Positions 1-9,920 of a DNA stretch of 64,000 bases are shown here, piece by piece. The position numbers and the translations under genes are program-made. This DNA comes from Bathynomus jamesi (Eukaryota > Arthropoda > Malacostraca > Isopoda > Cirolanidae): positions 89,501 through 153,500 of the forward strand of contig JAJOZX010009077.1 in NCBI GenBank assembly GCA_023014485.1, read 5' to 3'. The first letter of the stretch is position 1. Each line of letters begins with the position of its first letter. The notes under the pieces were generated by a model that was not told the origin of the DNA, made no database searches, and was given only the letters and a program-made list of their open reading frames with translations.

Positions 1-352
1 TGGCAAGAACAGAAAGCAGTGTGGCCTGGTCGCATAAGCGTCGCTTGTCAAGATCCACCAGGAGTTTGAAATGCTGGAGGAAGTCAGCGCCGATTATGGG
101 ATGCTGCACTTGAGCACAGATGAAAATCCACTTGAAGGATCGGTGAAGGCCCAAGTTTAGTTCACGCGACTGAGTACCGTACGTGGGTATGCGTGAACCG
201 TTAGCAGCGTATAGAGGCGGAGATTCCGAGTGCGTATGACCAGATTTTTGAGGGAATACACTGACTGACGCTCCGGTATCGACCAAGAAATTGACACCAG
301 AGTTCCTGTCCTTTATGAATAACAGGTTGGCAGTGCGAGTACTAGACGCCAT
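1..352 (-). CDS. Pol N-terminus (retropepsin) of a Ty3/Gypsy-like retrotransposon, partial
   Basis: Reading down from the ATG complement at 350-352, the minus strand stays open to the window edge (117 codons), so the gene is cut by the boundary. It carries the aspartic-protease active-site motif LVDTGAS about 23 residues in, and the later retropepsin motif IIGADF, the standard layout of a retrotransposon protease that would cleave the Gag-Pol polyprotein. The rest of Pol (reverse transcriptase, RNase H, integrase) should lie beyond position 1. Its ATG overlaps the gag stop as TAATG, which suggests re-initiation or frameshifting for Pol synthesis; that is inference. It is a mobile-element gene, not a host gene. 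Confidence 0.8.
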   Translation of the reverse strand, partial: MASSTRTANLLFIKDRNSGVNFLVDTGASVSVFPQKSGHTHSESPPLYAANGSRIPTYGTQSRELNLGLHRSFKWIFICAQVQHPIIGADFLQHFKLLVDLDKRRLCDQATLLSVLA

Positions 353-1116
353 TAGGACTCGCTGCTGGGGTTTTCCGAAGAAAAATTGCAAGGGGAGATG
401 CACTTCCTAGCCTTCTTTCCAAATTTGGAGTGGTAGAAGCAGATCTTCCCGGAACTCGAACGATGCCTCTTCGTAAATCTTGACCGAGAATGGCTTCTTT
501 GCCGTTGATTTTGTAGCAGAGAACAAACGTGGTTGAGTTGTTGACTTAACTCTTTCACTTTCAACTCCAGTTCCGATTGTGTGTTCACGTTGTTGACCGG
601 AGCTGTGTCAATCTCCACTACTTTGTCGGCAGTTTCTGCTAGTTTATCAACTGGAGTAGCAGGATCCATAGTGGCCAAGACACGCTGAGCTGATGGAGGA
701 AGTTTCTGCAAGAACAACTGTCTAAAGATGTCCTTATCGAAGGTTTGTGCGCGTTCGCCTAGAGCGCACTGCATAGCCCTCAGCATTTGAGTGGGCTTAC
801 GGTCTCCAAGTTCTTCTTTTGAGATTAACTGATGTAGTTTCTCACGCTCGGAGACAGTGGTGCGGCACAGGATGGCAGACTTCAGATCGTTGTATGGGTC
901 CTCACTCGTGGAAGTAGACACGATGACGTCACGGACTTCAGAGATGATGCTCGCTGGTAGAGAGGACAAAACATGATCGTATTTCGTCCTGCTAGCGGTG
1001 ATCCTTCCCAAGTTGAATTGTGATTCCACTTGGTGGAACCAAATAAATGGATCACCCGGCCAGAAGACGGGGAGCTTTACGCTCAAGTGGGAGATGGCAC
1101 CAGCGTCGTCAGGCAT
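352..1116 (-). CDS. Gag-like protein of a Ty3/Gypsy-like retrotransposon
   Basis: This 254-residue uninterrupted reading frame lies immediately before the retropepsin frame. The first ~170 residues look like the capsid-type Gag core common in arthropod Gypsy-like elements, with the segment LPVFWPGDP near the start and the helix-rich IFRQLFLQKLPPSAQRVLA in the middle. A Leu-rich, coiled-coil-prone stretch (ELKVKELSQQLNHV) follows, then a basic Arg/Ser region, then a short Cys/His block (C-x2-H near CFYH and C-x3-C near KCISPC) that probably binds nucleic acid. Gag assembles the cytoplasmic particle in which the RNA is reverse transcribed. The frame looks intact, so the copy may be fairly young. 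The order gag then protease supports the call. Confidence 0.72.
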   Translation of the reverse strand: MPDDAGAISHLSVKLPVFWPGDPFIWFHQVESQFNLGRITASRTKYDHVLSSLPASIISEVRDVIVSTSTSEDPYNDLKSAILCRTTVSEREKLHQLISKEELGDRKPTQMLRAMQCALGERAQTFDKDIFRQLFLQKLPPSAQRVLATMDPATPVDKLAETADKVVEIDTAPVNNVNTQSELELKVKELSQQLNHVCSLLQNQRQRSHSRSRFTKRHRSSSGKICFYHSKFGKKARKCISPCNFSSENPSSES

Positions 1117-1224
1117 CTTCTCCTATGCTTGCTGACGTACAAGCAAGACGACAAGTTACCAACGAAGGAGTGGAGGTTGAGACGAGCGCAGGCACAGAGC
1201 GCACGGGCAGGGGTGAGGGGCAGA

Positions 1225-1383
1225 GGGCACGAGCGACATTACAGTCTGGTCCGAGTCGCTCGGGTGAAGGGGGTGATGGGCACGAACGACGTTACAGTCT
1301 AGTCCTAGTCGTTCGGGTGAAGGGGGTGATGGGCACGAACGACGTTACAGTCTAATCCTAGTCGTTCGGGTAAAAGGGGTAAT
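1225..1383. repeat. 53-bp minisatellite, three tandem copies
   Basis: Three head-to-tail units begin at 1225, 1278 and 1331 with GGGCACGA(A/G)CGAC. The second and third differ at only a few positions; the first is more diverged. The array sits just upstream of gag on the minus strand, in what should be the retrotransposon leader. Short open frames on the plus strand here are products of the repeat and not genes. Confidence 0.85.
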
Positions 1384-1389
1384 CCAGCT

Positions 1390-1640
1390 CCGGGGTCACC
1401 AATTGTTGGTTTACGTCGTCGTCGTTGGCCTAGGCAAGCTACGGCTTGGGACCGTAGCGCATCTATCCGGTATAGGTTAACCTGGATGATGTAGCCATAA
1501 GCACTGCCGCTAGTTAAGTGCCAACCAGTGATTATCTCACTAGCCGTATTGAGTCCGTTAGGCGAAACTGCGACAGTACCAAAGGTGGAAAATATAACCC
1601 TTGGATTTCTATTGTTTATTTGTAAAATGGACATGGTATT
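1390..1640 (-). promoter_or_regulatory. Possible primer-binding site and LTR edge
   Basis: On the minus strand, TGGTGACCCCGG (complement of 1391-1402) follows an ...ACA boundary, the pattern expected of a tRNA primer-binding site directly after an LTR that ends in CA. The LTR would then run from about 1404 upward. I could not find its far edge or a target duplication; base composition turns AT-rich near 1640. Call made from position and motif only. Confidence 0.35.
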
Positions 1641-2000
1641 AGATTAAAATAAATATTTGAATATAAAAATTAACTGACAATTGTGATATATAATTAATTA
1701 TGTTTACATACAATAAAATAATATAGTATACATAAAATTAGTATTAATGTGGTTCACAATTGAATTATGAGGGGTAACTAATTTAAAATGAATTTATAAC
1801 TATTCCGAAATTCAAGACTGTAAAATTAACATTTAACTTGAAACTAAAATAAGAGTATTCACTACATGAGGAATGGGAGATTGTAAACAGATGCTGAACA
1901 TGTCTGCAAAAGTTTCATTTGTTCAAATATCTTTTTGTTTTTGTAAGATCTACAAAACATCAAAACATATATATACTGTATATACACATAAATATATATT
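1641..2000. other. AT-rich stretch, no feature seen
   Basis: AT-rich sequence with small TA runs between the retrotransposon and the tRNA-like array. No coding signal or clear repeat was found. Confidence 0.5.
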
Positions 2001-2079
2001 AACGTAAAGAACGACGCTTGTATAGGAGATATTCCGCGCAAGACGAGAGAGAGAGAACGAAACAAATGAAAAAATGAGG

Positions 2080-2149
2080 TAACCACCCGGGAATCGAACC
2101 CGGGATCTTCCGATTGCCGGTCAGATGCGATACCATTACACCATGGGCC
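2080..2149 (-). tRNA. tRNA-like unit, copy 1
   Basis: The minus strand shows a perfect internal box A (TGGTGTAATGG) and box B (GGTTCGATTCC), a 5-bp T-stem and a 5-bp anticodon stem around the loop CCGGCAA. The loop would present anticodon GGC (alanine). The 7-bp acceptor stem pairs at only about five positions and the D-stem is weak, so this is more likely a tRNA pseudogene or tRNA-derived repeat head than a functional tRNA. This copy lacks one A in the D-loop relative to the others. Confidence 0.5.
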
Positions 2150-2347
2150 TCACTCTTCCAAATGCCGTAATTCTTCTACATACTCGCAGAAACCAATGCC
2201 CCAAGGGGGCACCTTCCGCATGCCGTAACATTATATACATTCAACTGCAAAGAACACGCAGTATAAATAACGTAAAGAACGACGCTTGTATAGGAGATAT
2301 TCCGCGCAAGACGAGAGAGAGAGAACGAAACAAATGAAAAAATGAGG

Positions 2348-2418
2348 TAACCACCCGGGAATCGAACCCGGGATCTTCCGATTGCCGGTCAGATGCGATA
2401 ACCATTACACCATGGGCC
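2348..2418 (-). tRNA. tRNA-like unit, copy 2
   Basis: Same fold as copy 1, with the extra D-loop base (71 nt). Both internal RNA polymerase III boxes are intact. The acceptor stem is imperfect, so amino-acid identity is uncertain. Confidence 0.5.
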
Positions 2419-2613
2419 TCACTCTTCCAAATGCCGTAATTCTTCTACATACTCGCAGAAACCAATGCCCCAAGGGGGCACCTCCCGCATGCCGTAACAT
2501 TATATACATTTAACTGCAAACACGCAGTATAATTAACGTAAAGAACGACGCTTGTATAGGAGATATTCCGCGCAAGACGAGAGAGAGAGAACGAAACAAA
2601 TGAAAAAATGAGG

Positions 2614-2684
2614 TAACCACACGGGAATCGAACCCGGGATCTTCCGATTGCCGGTCAGATGCGATAACCATTACACCATGGGCC
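2614..2684 (-). tRNA. tRNA-like unit, copy 3
   Basis: Same as copy 2 except for one substitution at the acceptor/T-stem junction (plus strand CACACGGG in place of CACCCGGG), which weakens the stem further. Boxes A and B are intact. Confidence 0.48.
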
Positions 2685-2768
2685 TCACTCTTCCAAATGC
2701 CGTAATTCTTCTACATACTCGCAGAAACCAATGCCCCAAGGGGGCACCTCCCGCATGCCGTAACATTA

Positions 2769-2903
2769 TATACATTTAACTGCAAACACGCAGTATAATT
2801 AACGTAAAGAACGACGCTTGTATAGGAGATATTCTTGCGCGGAATATCTCCTATACAAGCGTCGTTCTTTACGTTAATTATACTGCGTGTTTGCAGTTAA
2901 ATG

Positions 2904-2907
<4 letters not shown>
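2769..2907. repeat. Near-perfect palindrome closing the tRNA-like array
   Basis: Arms 2769-2834 and 2842-2907 (about 66 bp each) are inverted copies of the repeat-unit junction, separated by the 7-base loop TTGCGCG. The palindrome marks the end of the tandem array and could form a strong hairpin. Confidence 0.9.

Positions 2908-2969
<62 letters not shown>
2908..2969. repeat. (TA)n(GA)n microsatellite
   Basis: A TA run passes directly into a GA run of about 17 repeats. The same TA-then-GA compound recurs at 6059 and 61104. Confidence 0.95.
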
Positions 2970-2974
<5 letters not shown>

Positions 2975-3120
2975 ATGTACGCCCTATAGGTCGTACAAAG
3001 GTCCATTTCATAAATGGATCAGTAATATTAAAAAATTACATTGCTCAGTAAATTATCCCTTTTTTTTTGTATTCCAATAAAACTTTAAAAACGTGACAGT
3101 TTGTATTATCAAAGGTTATA

Positions 3121-3318
3121 CAGAGGGTTGACAAAAGTAAATAGACACCTTCGGTTTTTCCATAGTTTTTGATTTGACAGTAAAAGTAAGTAAATAATAA
3201 CAAATATAATGAATCGTGTTGCTTTTCCCTTCGCATTATGTAAAGCTGACAGATGAGTTTTACCATTTGTTCTTGAGGACAATCATCGTGATATTTATTT
3301 ACTTTTGTCAACTCCCTG
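3121..3318. mobile_element. Tc1/mariner-type MITE, 198 bp
   Basis: Ends CAGAGGGTTGACAAAAGTAA and its imperfect inverse (...TTTTGTCAACTCCCTG) form terminal repeats of about 25 bp, flanked by TA on both sides as in Tc1/mariner insertions. The inside matches the element at 62018-62249 and the fragment at 59342-59412 in inverse or partial form, so this is a dispersed family. It has no intact gene. Confidence 0.78.
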
Positions 3319-3839
3319 TATAAAATATCATCTCTATATTGTCGTATATCATTCTATATCAAATATACAAAGATTTTTATAATACGTTTATATCAATTTT
3401 ATATTAATTCTTCAAACTGAATCACCAAAACTTTGTCGAAATGTAATTAGAACTCGAATTTTGCATGAAAAAACTAATAATTTCACAAATTAACAATGAA
3501 GCATATTTATATTAGTCTTCGCAAATAGATAAAAACGTCATTAAAATCGTAAGAACTATTCTATAAATAGCAAACAGACACTTTTAAGATCCTTTCCATT
3601 GGTTCAAAAGGGATCCAACCCTCTTCAAGCTAAAATTCAGAGGGATTAATGTTCATTCGAGAAGAAAACGAACCTTAAAGATTGTCATACTTATTTAATC
3701 TCACCGAGATTTTTTGGGATCTAAAACTTTGTACAGCTTAATTTCAGGGCATCTGATTAATTTATTTGTGGTTAGACATGTTCCTCCTTAAATAATTATC
3801 GGTCCAGCTATAAATAATCTGGAATTAATTGCTCATTAG

Positions 3840-3897
<58 letters not shown>

Positions 3898-3940
3898 ATA
3901 CACTGTGTATATACTGTATATGTAATGTATATATGATATA
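3319..3940. repeat. AT-rich spacer with a (TA)n tract
   Basis: No gene seen. A pure TA run occupies about 3844-3892, and the next element inserted at a TA just beyond it. Confidence 0.8.
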
Positions 3941-4052
3941 CAGGGTGGGCGGAAAGTAGCTTCCTATTTTGGATTGGTAAAAAAATACGTATATTATCCA
4001 TTTATTTCAGAAGAAATAATATGAAAAGGTAGGCATACATGGTAGGTTTTCT

Positions 4053-4555
4053 CTAAAATTCAATGTGGGCTCCAACTCTTTCCACCAGCTTCTGGAGCCG
4101 CCCAGGAATGGCGTCCACTGACTTTAGCAGGAACTCCGGCGGGATGGAGGACATGACTTCCCGAATTCGGTCCTCCAGTTCTTCCAATGTCCTCGGTTTG
4201 GTGCGGTAGACTTCTTCCTTTACCCACCCCCAAAGAAAGAAGTCGCACGGTGTCAAGTCGGGGCTCCTGGCTGGCCATTGATGTGGACCACGACGACCCA
4301 TCCAACGCCCAGGGAAGTGGGCATCCAGCCACTCACGGACAACAAGAGCGAAGTGCGGAGGGGCGCCATCTTGCATAAATATCAGATCGTCGATGTTCTC
4401 CCATGTGCTGACAACCGGCCAGACCTCGTTTCGCAACATAGCAAGGTACCGCTCAGCATTCATGGTGTTGCGCAGAAGGAACGGGCCCACAACATGATCT
4501 GAGGTCATACCACACCACACCGTTACACTGAACCGATTCTGCCGTTTTTCAGCGG
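4053..4555 (-). pseudogene. DD41D transposase, C-terminal part
   Basis: The minus-strand frame covers the transposase from VTVWCGMTSDHVVGPF to its stop. The second catalytic Asp is in FMQDGAPPHF and the third in ARSPDLTPCDFF, with 41 residues between them (DD41D, as in rosa/visitor-type Tc1/mariner relatives). The N-terminal DNA-binding domain and the first catalytic Asp region are absent, replaced by inverted 3' sequence. The frame continues upstream to 4622, but those residues are antisense of the other arm. It cannot make a full transposase but could act as a substrate for one supplied in trans. Confidence 0.8.
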
Positions 4556-4558
4556 TAA

Positions 4559-4755
4559 CCGTGCGACTTCTTTCTTTGGGGGTGGGTAAAGGAAGAAGTC
4601 TACCGCACCAAACCGAGGACATTGGAAGAACTGGAGGACCGAATTCGGGAAGTCATGTCCTCCATCCCGCCGGAGTTCCTGCTAAAGTCAGTGGACGCCA
4701 TTCCTGGGCGGCTCCAGAAGCTGGTGGAAAGAGTTGGAGCCCACATTGAATTTTA
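4559..4755 (+). pseudogene. Inverted second copy of the same transposase 3' end
   Basis: The plus strand repeats the last ~60 codons of the minus-strand transposase, from the FFLWGWVKEEVY segment to GAHIEF and the stop. It lacks all but the last catalytic region and is a product of the inverted duplication. Confidence 0.8.
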
Positions 4756-4866
4756 GAGAAAACCTACCATGTATGCCTACCTTTTCATATTATTTTTTCT
4801 GAAATAAATGAATAATACGTATTTTTTTACCAATCCAAAATAGGGAGCTACTTTCCGCCCACCCTG

Positions 4867-5121
4867 TATAAGCACTTCTCTTTTTCTGGAAAAAAAAGGA
4901 CCGGAACTCTCCTATATTTGTTACGATCTTTCCCAATAGTTATTCCACATGGGCTTCAGCCCCCCTCCCGAAATAAAATCATAGGTTTGATATTTCTATG
5001 CATTTTTTTAAATTATTAGTAATTATAAGTAAGTACGCCATGCCCAGTCCAGTACCTTTCAGCACATGTTTACTTAATTATTGTAATACATTTATGAATG
5101 TGTTTTTACTCATTTACACAC

Positions 5122-5176
<55 letters not shown>

Positions 5177-6058
5177 AATTAGCCCCCTTCTGAAAAGAAA
5201 TTCTGGCTACGTCCCTGACTCCATCCCACCCATGACCATCCCAATCGAAGAGAGAGTCCCTCTTATGATGTTTAAAAATTTGTCACGTAACGAATAAACG
5301 ATAAAATAGTAATGAAAATTGTTTAATTTCTTATCTCTTTGTTTATTTTTGCTGTCAATTCATTAAAAGTACCGGTAGAAAAAAAGCAGTGTATATAAGT
5401 TTCCCCTCAAATTCATATTTTTCCATATTTTATGAACTTGGGTTGAACGTCAAATGTTCTGTAATTCATATTTGTGAAGGAGTAATTTCTTCATAGTTTT
5501 ATTATTCATCGTCTGAAGTACTTTTCAAATATTGTTGAACAGGGTGTACTGCTGAATACACGAAAGGCCTTTTCATTTTTTCCTTGTGGGTGTGCATCAT
5601 TTATATATATAAGTATTTCTTTTCCGTTAGAGAAGGCTTATAATACAAAATAAGACAAATAAAAGAGCAAAGAATTGAAGGCGAAAAATCTAAAAACTTT
5701 TAAGTAAAAAACTTTACAAAGATTTCATGTCATGAAATCCCATGCAAAGTTTTGCCAACGTTCTCTTTTCATTAATATTAGAGTTTCTTTCTTGTAGGAA
5801 GAATAAAAGAAATTTCCCTGACAGACCTTCGCTTTTTTAATTCATTTCATTCGCTAATAAGAAAAACAACAACAACATTGTTTTGCTTCTCAGTTGAAGC
5901 GGAAATATGAAGAATTATTGCACTGTATTACGATCATTATGCTTTAATTTAGAAAATTACGAAACTTCATTCGTATGAAGTAAGAAAAAACTTAGAAATG
6001 ATGAGAGAGAGCCCCCTTCGTGCTTAGTTTTGAAAATATAGCTTCATTAATTAATATA
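4867..6058. other. AT-rich stretch without a gene
   Basis: No supported gene. (TA)n lies at about 5128-5177. The segment 5178-5218 ends GGCTACGTCCCTG, which resembles the terminus of a hAT-type MITE, but I could not find a matching other end. Confidence 0.45.
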
Positions 6059-6076
6059 ATATATATATATATATAT

Positions 6077-6143
<67 letters not shown>
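6059..6143. repeat. (TA)n(GA)n microsatellite
   Basis: Compound TA then GA tract, GA part about 25 repeats. The following 6144-6340 (TGTGTGAAAAAGTTAATGAA...) looks like a one-sided Tc1-like end but has no partner. Confidence 0.9.
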
Positions 6144-6145
<2 letters not shown>

Positions 6146-6484
6146 GTGTGAAAAAGTTAATGAACCCTGTCCACTAATGCAAATTTTTAAGTAAAATTTG
6201 TTGAATAGGAATGTTTAATGTACCTACTTCTACTTAGTGTTTAATGTAACAAAAGAGTTTATTAAAGGTAACATAGGAAAATGGGCAAACCAACGTTTTC
6301 CAAACACGGTACGTGCGCAAATGTAAGTGAACCTCTCAAATCAATACCCGTTAGTCTCTCTCTTCGCTACAACAACAGCAACAAGACGTTTCCTGTAATT
6401 ACGAATTAGACGTTGGCATTGTATTGAGGATTTTTGACCACTCTTTTCTGCAGAATCCTTTCAACTGCTTATAGTGGGGTCGAT

Positions 6485-6725
6485 TAATATAAAAATACAC
6501 CCAAATCATTCAGATCTGGCAGAAAGTGTGAAATTTGGTATGAAGTTACCTTTTGACATATAGAAACATTTCCAGGGTGGGGACACGCTGGGACCTCACT
6601 CTGGCGGCCATTTTAAGCAAATTCAAAATGGCTGCCTCGATTCCACGGCCAAAACCATAAAATGCCATATCTCAGGAACTACTGGGACGATTTTAATGAT
6701 CTTGGGCGACCATTTTGAGCAAATT
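6485..6725 (+). repeat. Dispersed repeat, inverted partner at 25960-26330
   Basis: The segment with CCAGGGTGGGGACACGCTGG and AAACCATAAAATGCCATATC is found again in inverse orientation near 26140-26300 with about the same order of blocks. It has no coding content that I can defend. Confidence 0.8.
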
Positions 6726-7137
6726 GTCATCCGGTTTCATTATTTTAGTTAAAAAAATTATAATAGATGGCGTTGTGCGGATCTTTCCACAAGCATTATT
6801 CAGGCTTAGTAAGTTAGTCGCCATTACGCTTCAGTCAGTGAATAGTGAAATTTCTGTTGCATTGTTTTATCAATTTTGAACGGTTTTAGAGTACAGGTAA
6901 GTGATTTTATTACCAAAACACAAAATAATAGAGTACAGTGCGCATTATAATGCGTAATATAGTATTCAGTACTATAATTTAGGGCAATTATTGTTCAAAC
7001 CCAATGTTATGTAACCGTGCGGCTACGGTGAATGTCAAGGTGAAAATCACAGTGTCATTTGTAGTTCTGCTGCAATATGAAATTACGCTAAGATACATAT
7101 TTAAAACAGATATATATATATATATATATATACACAC
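6726..7137. other. No gene seen
   Basis: AT-rich sequence with a short (TA)n at about 7110-7130. A 90-codon open frame crosses the microsatellite and shows no protein-like composition. Confidence 0.4.
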
Positions 7138-8374
7138 ATCGGGTGTGCCAAAAAACTATTCCCCTGATTTTGAACAATATATTTTTACCTTTATCAAATG
7201 TTATTTGTATAATCAATATATGTGTCCTGTAAAGAATTTCATGGTCTATCCCGTGGCGAAGTTAGATTTTTGCTAACTGTAACCATTATTTTTTAATTCA
7301 GTTATACAAAAACGGGTAGAAAAACTTTCTGTTTCTATACAGTCACCTAATTGAGTCCAAGATTATGCGGAATGTGCCCTCCTCCATTATCAATGGACGC
7401 TTGCAACCTTGACTTCTCCATTATCGACGGCAGTACCGTATCAAGGATTTTTTCTTGGTAATAAGCAGCAGTGATTTTGGCATTTTGATCAATAAAAACA
7501 ATCTCTGACTTCCCTAACTTTGAAATAAAGATGGAAACCATGACTTTTTGAGAAAAATGCGGACGTTCCCTTGCAAAGTCAATCTAGACTGATAGATTTT
7601 TGTCCTGTCTTCCATAAACTCGGTCATTTTTCAACTCTTGCTTGCTTATTTGATGGAGAGAGCTTATGAACTTCGACTCTTTTAAAACATTTAAGACCCA
7701 GATCATCTTTTACTATACGACGAACACTAGAGCGAGAAATACCAGTAGTTTTTGAAATTTCTCTAACGGACTTGTGGGTGTTGGACCGTTCTTCTTGACT
7801 GCATATCATGGATGAAACCGTGTCAATATTTTCCTCAGTACGTGATGTTTTTGGCCTTCCACTGCCTCTTTTTCGTTTCATCGACTCTGTGATATCAATT
7901 TTCTTTGAGATATTGAAGTCCAGGTATCGTCCATCGTTTATTTGGAAACTCTTTCTTCATTCGCTTTGCATCCCAGTGTTTCTCCTTACGCAGGTTCAAT
8001 ATCAATGCTTCATCTTCCAAAGAGTATTTCATCATGTTATAACTTGTTCACCAACCATAGCAGAATGATGGTCTGAAATGAAAAAGGAAACAAATTAATT
8101 ATTTTGTGTAAAAATTAGGAAAATTAATTATTTATGGAGAAACTCACTGTCATCTGAAAGTATCAGTTGCTGACTTTGACCGCCTTTCAATTGAGCACCA
8201 TATTCTGATACCTCCCTCCAGTTGTGAGCCTGTACCTCTACACCTGTTGCGTTAAATCTAGATTCAAAGCCAGCGTTTGAAAGAGTAAAAGTATGGGTAC
8301 AACATACGGCCTCAGCAGTAAGATGAGCCACAATATTTTTTCAAAAGTTGAGTGATAGTTTTCTGCCCACCCTG
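7138..8374 (-). mobile_element. Decayed Tc1/mariner element
   Basis: The left end GGGTGTGCCAAAAAACTATT and the right end (complement GGGTGGGCAGAAAACTATCA) are related inverted termini. The right end is flanked by TA; the left lies beside a TA microsatellite. Coding remnants are on the minus strand. The part at 8128-8331 between the N-terminus and the right end does not match transposase and may be foreign or 5' UTR. Confidence 0.7.
7347..8035 (-). pseudogene. Tc1/mariner transposase with paired HTH, frameshifted
   Basis: Three pieces in different frames follow the order of one transposase. From an ATG at 8033-8035 or 8030-8032, the first reads MKYSLEDEALILNLRKEKHW, an N-terminal helix-turn-helix. 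The second (7624-7881) has the GRPKT linker and a second HTH, ISKTTGISRSSVRRIVKDDL. The third (7347-7541) reads MVSIFISKLGKSEIVFI and KITAAYYQEKILDTVLP, the middle of the catalytic domain. The stretch with the last catalytic residues is absent. Frameshifts lie near 7885 and 7560-7620. It is a dead copy. Confidence 0.72.
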
Positions 8375-9151
8375 TATATTGTAATGATTTCTAATAAATT
8401 TAATAAATGGCACCGAGAGAAATGTTTGTAATGAACATTGTTAATATAGCAGTTTTATAAGTATTTCAAATTAAACTATTTAATTAGCGTTTTTTTATAT
8501 AGTCATTTTGGAAAGATAAATTTAAGATGTCTGTTGAATGTAACTTCTCAGAGAATGTAACGGTTTTTATAATTTTTGTGGGTGTTTCGGTTGGGAATGG
8601 GGGACAAGAGCTGCCCTTGGGGGAAGAAGTTGGGGAAAACCCTCTACAAGGGTGCCATAAGATCCTACATACGGGAAGTTGAATTCTAGATTTTGTTCAG
8701 TCAGGATCACAGGTTTTTGGGCTCTCAAAATTTTGTAAGTATAGTTTGTCAGTTTAGTGTTAATCGCAAATTACCAGAATCTATCTCTCTCGGTGTTGTT
8801 TATGTATTAACGTTCGCCCTCACTCTAAAGACTTGAAATCCTTAAACAATTTAGTTATTTTAATCATAAACTTCATTAAATAAGTTAAAGGCTTGAAATC
8901 CTTAAATAATTTAGTTATTTTAATAAACATAAACTCTGTTAAGTAAGTTATTTCGTCAGTCCTTAAGGTTGTGTCAGTGAAAAGTCGGCTGGTAAAGCTG
9001 GACAGATACTCATTTACATATTACACTCTTAATATATCGGCCATTAATTAATTATACTGTGTGTTGTTTGCAGTTAAAATGTGTATGTATATATATGTGG
9101 TTGTTTGCTTATTAATAAGATCACGTGTTATTTTGTGATTTTAGTGCATTA
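8375..9151. repeat. Spacer with a two-copy ~62-bp tandem duplication
   Basis: No gene. Between about 8828 and 8950 the block GACTTGAAATCCTTAAA...TTTTAATCATAAAC occurs twice in tandem with small changes. The rest is AT-rich. Confidence 0.6.
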
Positions 9152-9603
9152 CACTGGGGAACAAATTTCAAATTTTTGTCTATTGAATTAGATTTGACAG
9201 TTACTTCTAGGTAATTTGGGTGCGCTGAGCACGAATTTGTACTCGGTTTTGCTCTATCAGGTCCTGATTTTTCTCAACACCCCTCCTCTTTCGTCGTATT
9301 CATAAAAAGGTTTTTTTCTCAATACTCGCTGTCTTTTTGCAGTTACACATTATGCAACTAGGTTTTTATCTAGGTATTTGTACCTATTGTTATGGTATTG
9401 TTGTATTATGTATATTTTTATATGTAACACCCTAAAAATTTTTAATTTTGGCATTTTTAACCCATTTTAATATTAGTAAATTAAGCTAAAAATATCATAG
9501 AATTCTAAAATTTTCTCGAGCGTTCCTGTTCTCTGTAGAGTATTCTAGAGGGACAACTAAAATATATAAAAGCGACTCGTTTCCAGAGTTAATCAGTCAA
9601 TTC

Positions 9604-9640
9604 AATCAGTCAGTCAGTCAGTCAGTCAGTCAGTCAGTTG
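9604..9640. repeat. (CAGT)n microsatellite
   Basis: About nine tandem CAGT units in the 5' untranslated part of the CACTG-ended element. Confidence 0.9.
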
Positions 9641-9920
9641 AGTTAGTTAATTAAGTTTGGGCATTAACATAATTTTGAATTGGCATATGATTTAGTGAGT
9701 AATTTTGTCATCGTGATTTAATATAGTTGATTTAATTAGACGTAATTTATATTGTACCTACTCATCCGTGTTTCTAGTTTAATTTCATAGATTGTAAGTA
9801 CCTATTTCATAATAAGTACCTATTTAAACTAATTTTTGTGTTTATATTTCAGATTTTCTTAAATTTATATGAATTAAGGGCTTTAAATACCTTTACAAAT
9901 TGGCAGAACAATCAAGCAAT

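Larger units (their letters stand above)
2001..2834. repeat. ~267-bp tandem array carrying tRNA-like units
   Basis: Units start at 2001, 2269, 2535 and 2801 with AACGTAAAGAACGACGCTTG, giving periods of 268, 266 and 266 bp. Each full unit holds a short GA tract, a minus-strand tRNA-like sequence and a shared spacer with GGGGGCACC. The copies are almost identical, differing by single-base changes and small indels, so amplification was recent. The fourth copy is cut short and turns into an inverted copy of itself. Confidence 0.9.
3941..4866. mobile_element. DD41D Tc1/mariner element converted to a foldback
   Basis: The element begins CAGGGTGGGCGGAAAGTAGC and ends with its inverse, flanked by TA (3939-3940 and 4867-4868). 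Normal terminal repeats in this group are short, but here about 308 bp at each end (3941-4250 and 4559-4866) are inverted copies of each other. Both contain the 3' end of the transposase gene, so the 5' end of the parent, including the N-terminal coding part, has been replaced by a flipped copy of its 3' end. The arms are nearly identical, so the event or its amplification was recent. Confidence 0.85.

Noticed and set aside
1030..1355. Two overlapping plus-strand open frames of about 90-102 codons
   Set aside because: They run over the 53-bp minisatellite and antisense of gag; their sequence just follows the repeat.
1862..2337. Open frames overlapping the tRNA-like units
   Set aside because: They cross GA tracts and tRNA-like sequence; composition is not protein-like and no homology is visible.
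2003..2834. Tandem repeat read as a CRISPR array
   Set aside because: Units are about 267 bp, nearly identical all along, with no short repeat plus variable spacers; the host is eukaryotic.
4187..4502. Plus-strand frames opposite the DD41D transposase
   Set aside because: Antisense of the real transposase frame; they exist because the gene is GC-rich with few stops.
6144..6340. Tc1-like terminal sequence (TGTGTGAAAAAGTTAATGAACC)
   Set aside because: No inverted partner or TA-bounded unit found; left as a note only.
9604..9640. CAGT repeat as a regulatory array
   Set aside because: A plain microsatellite; nothing else suggests a binding array.
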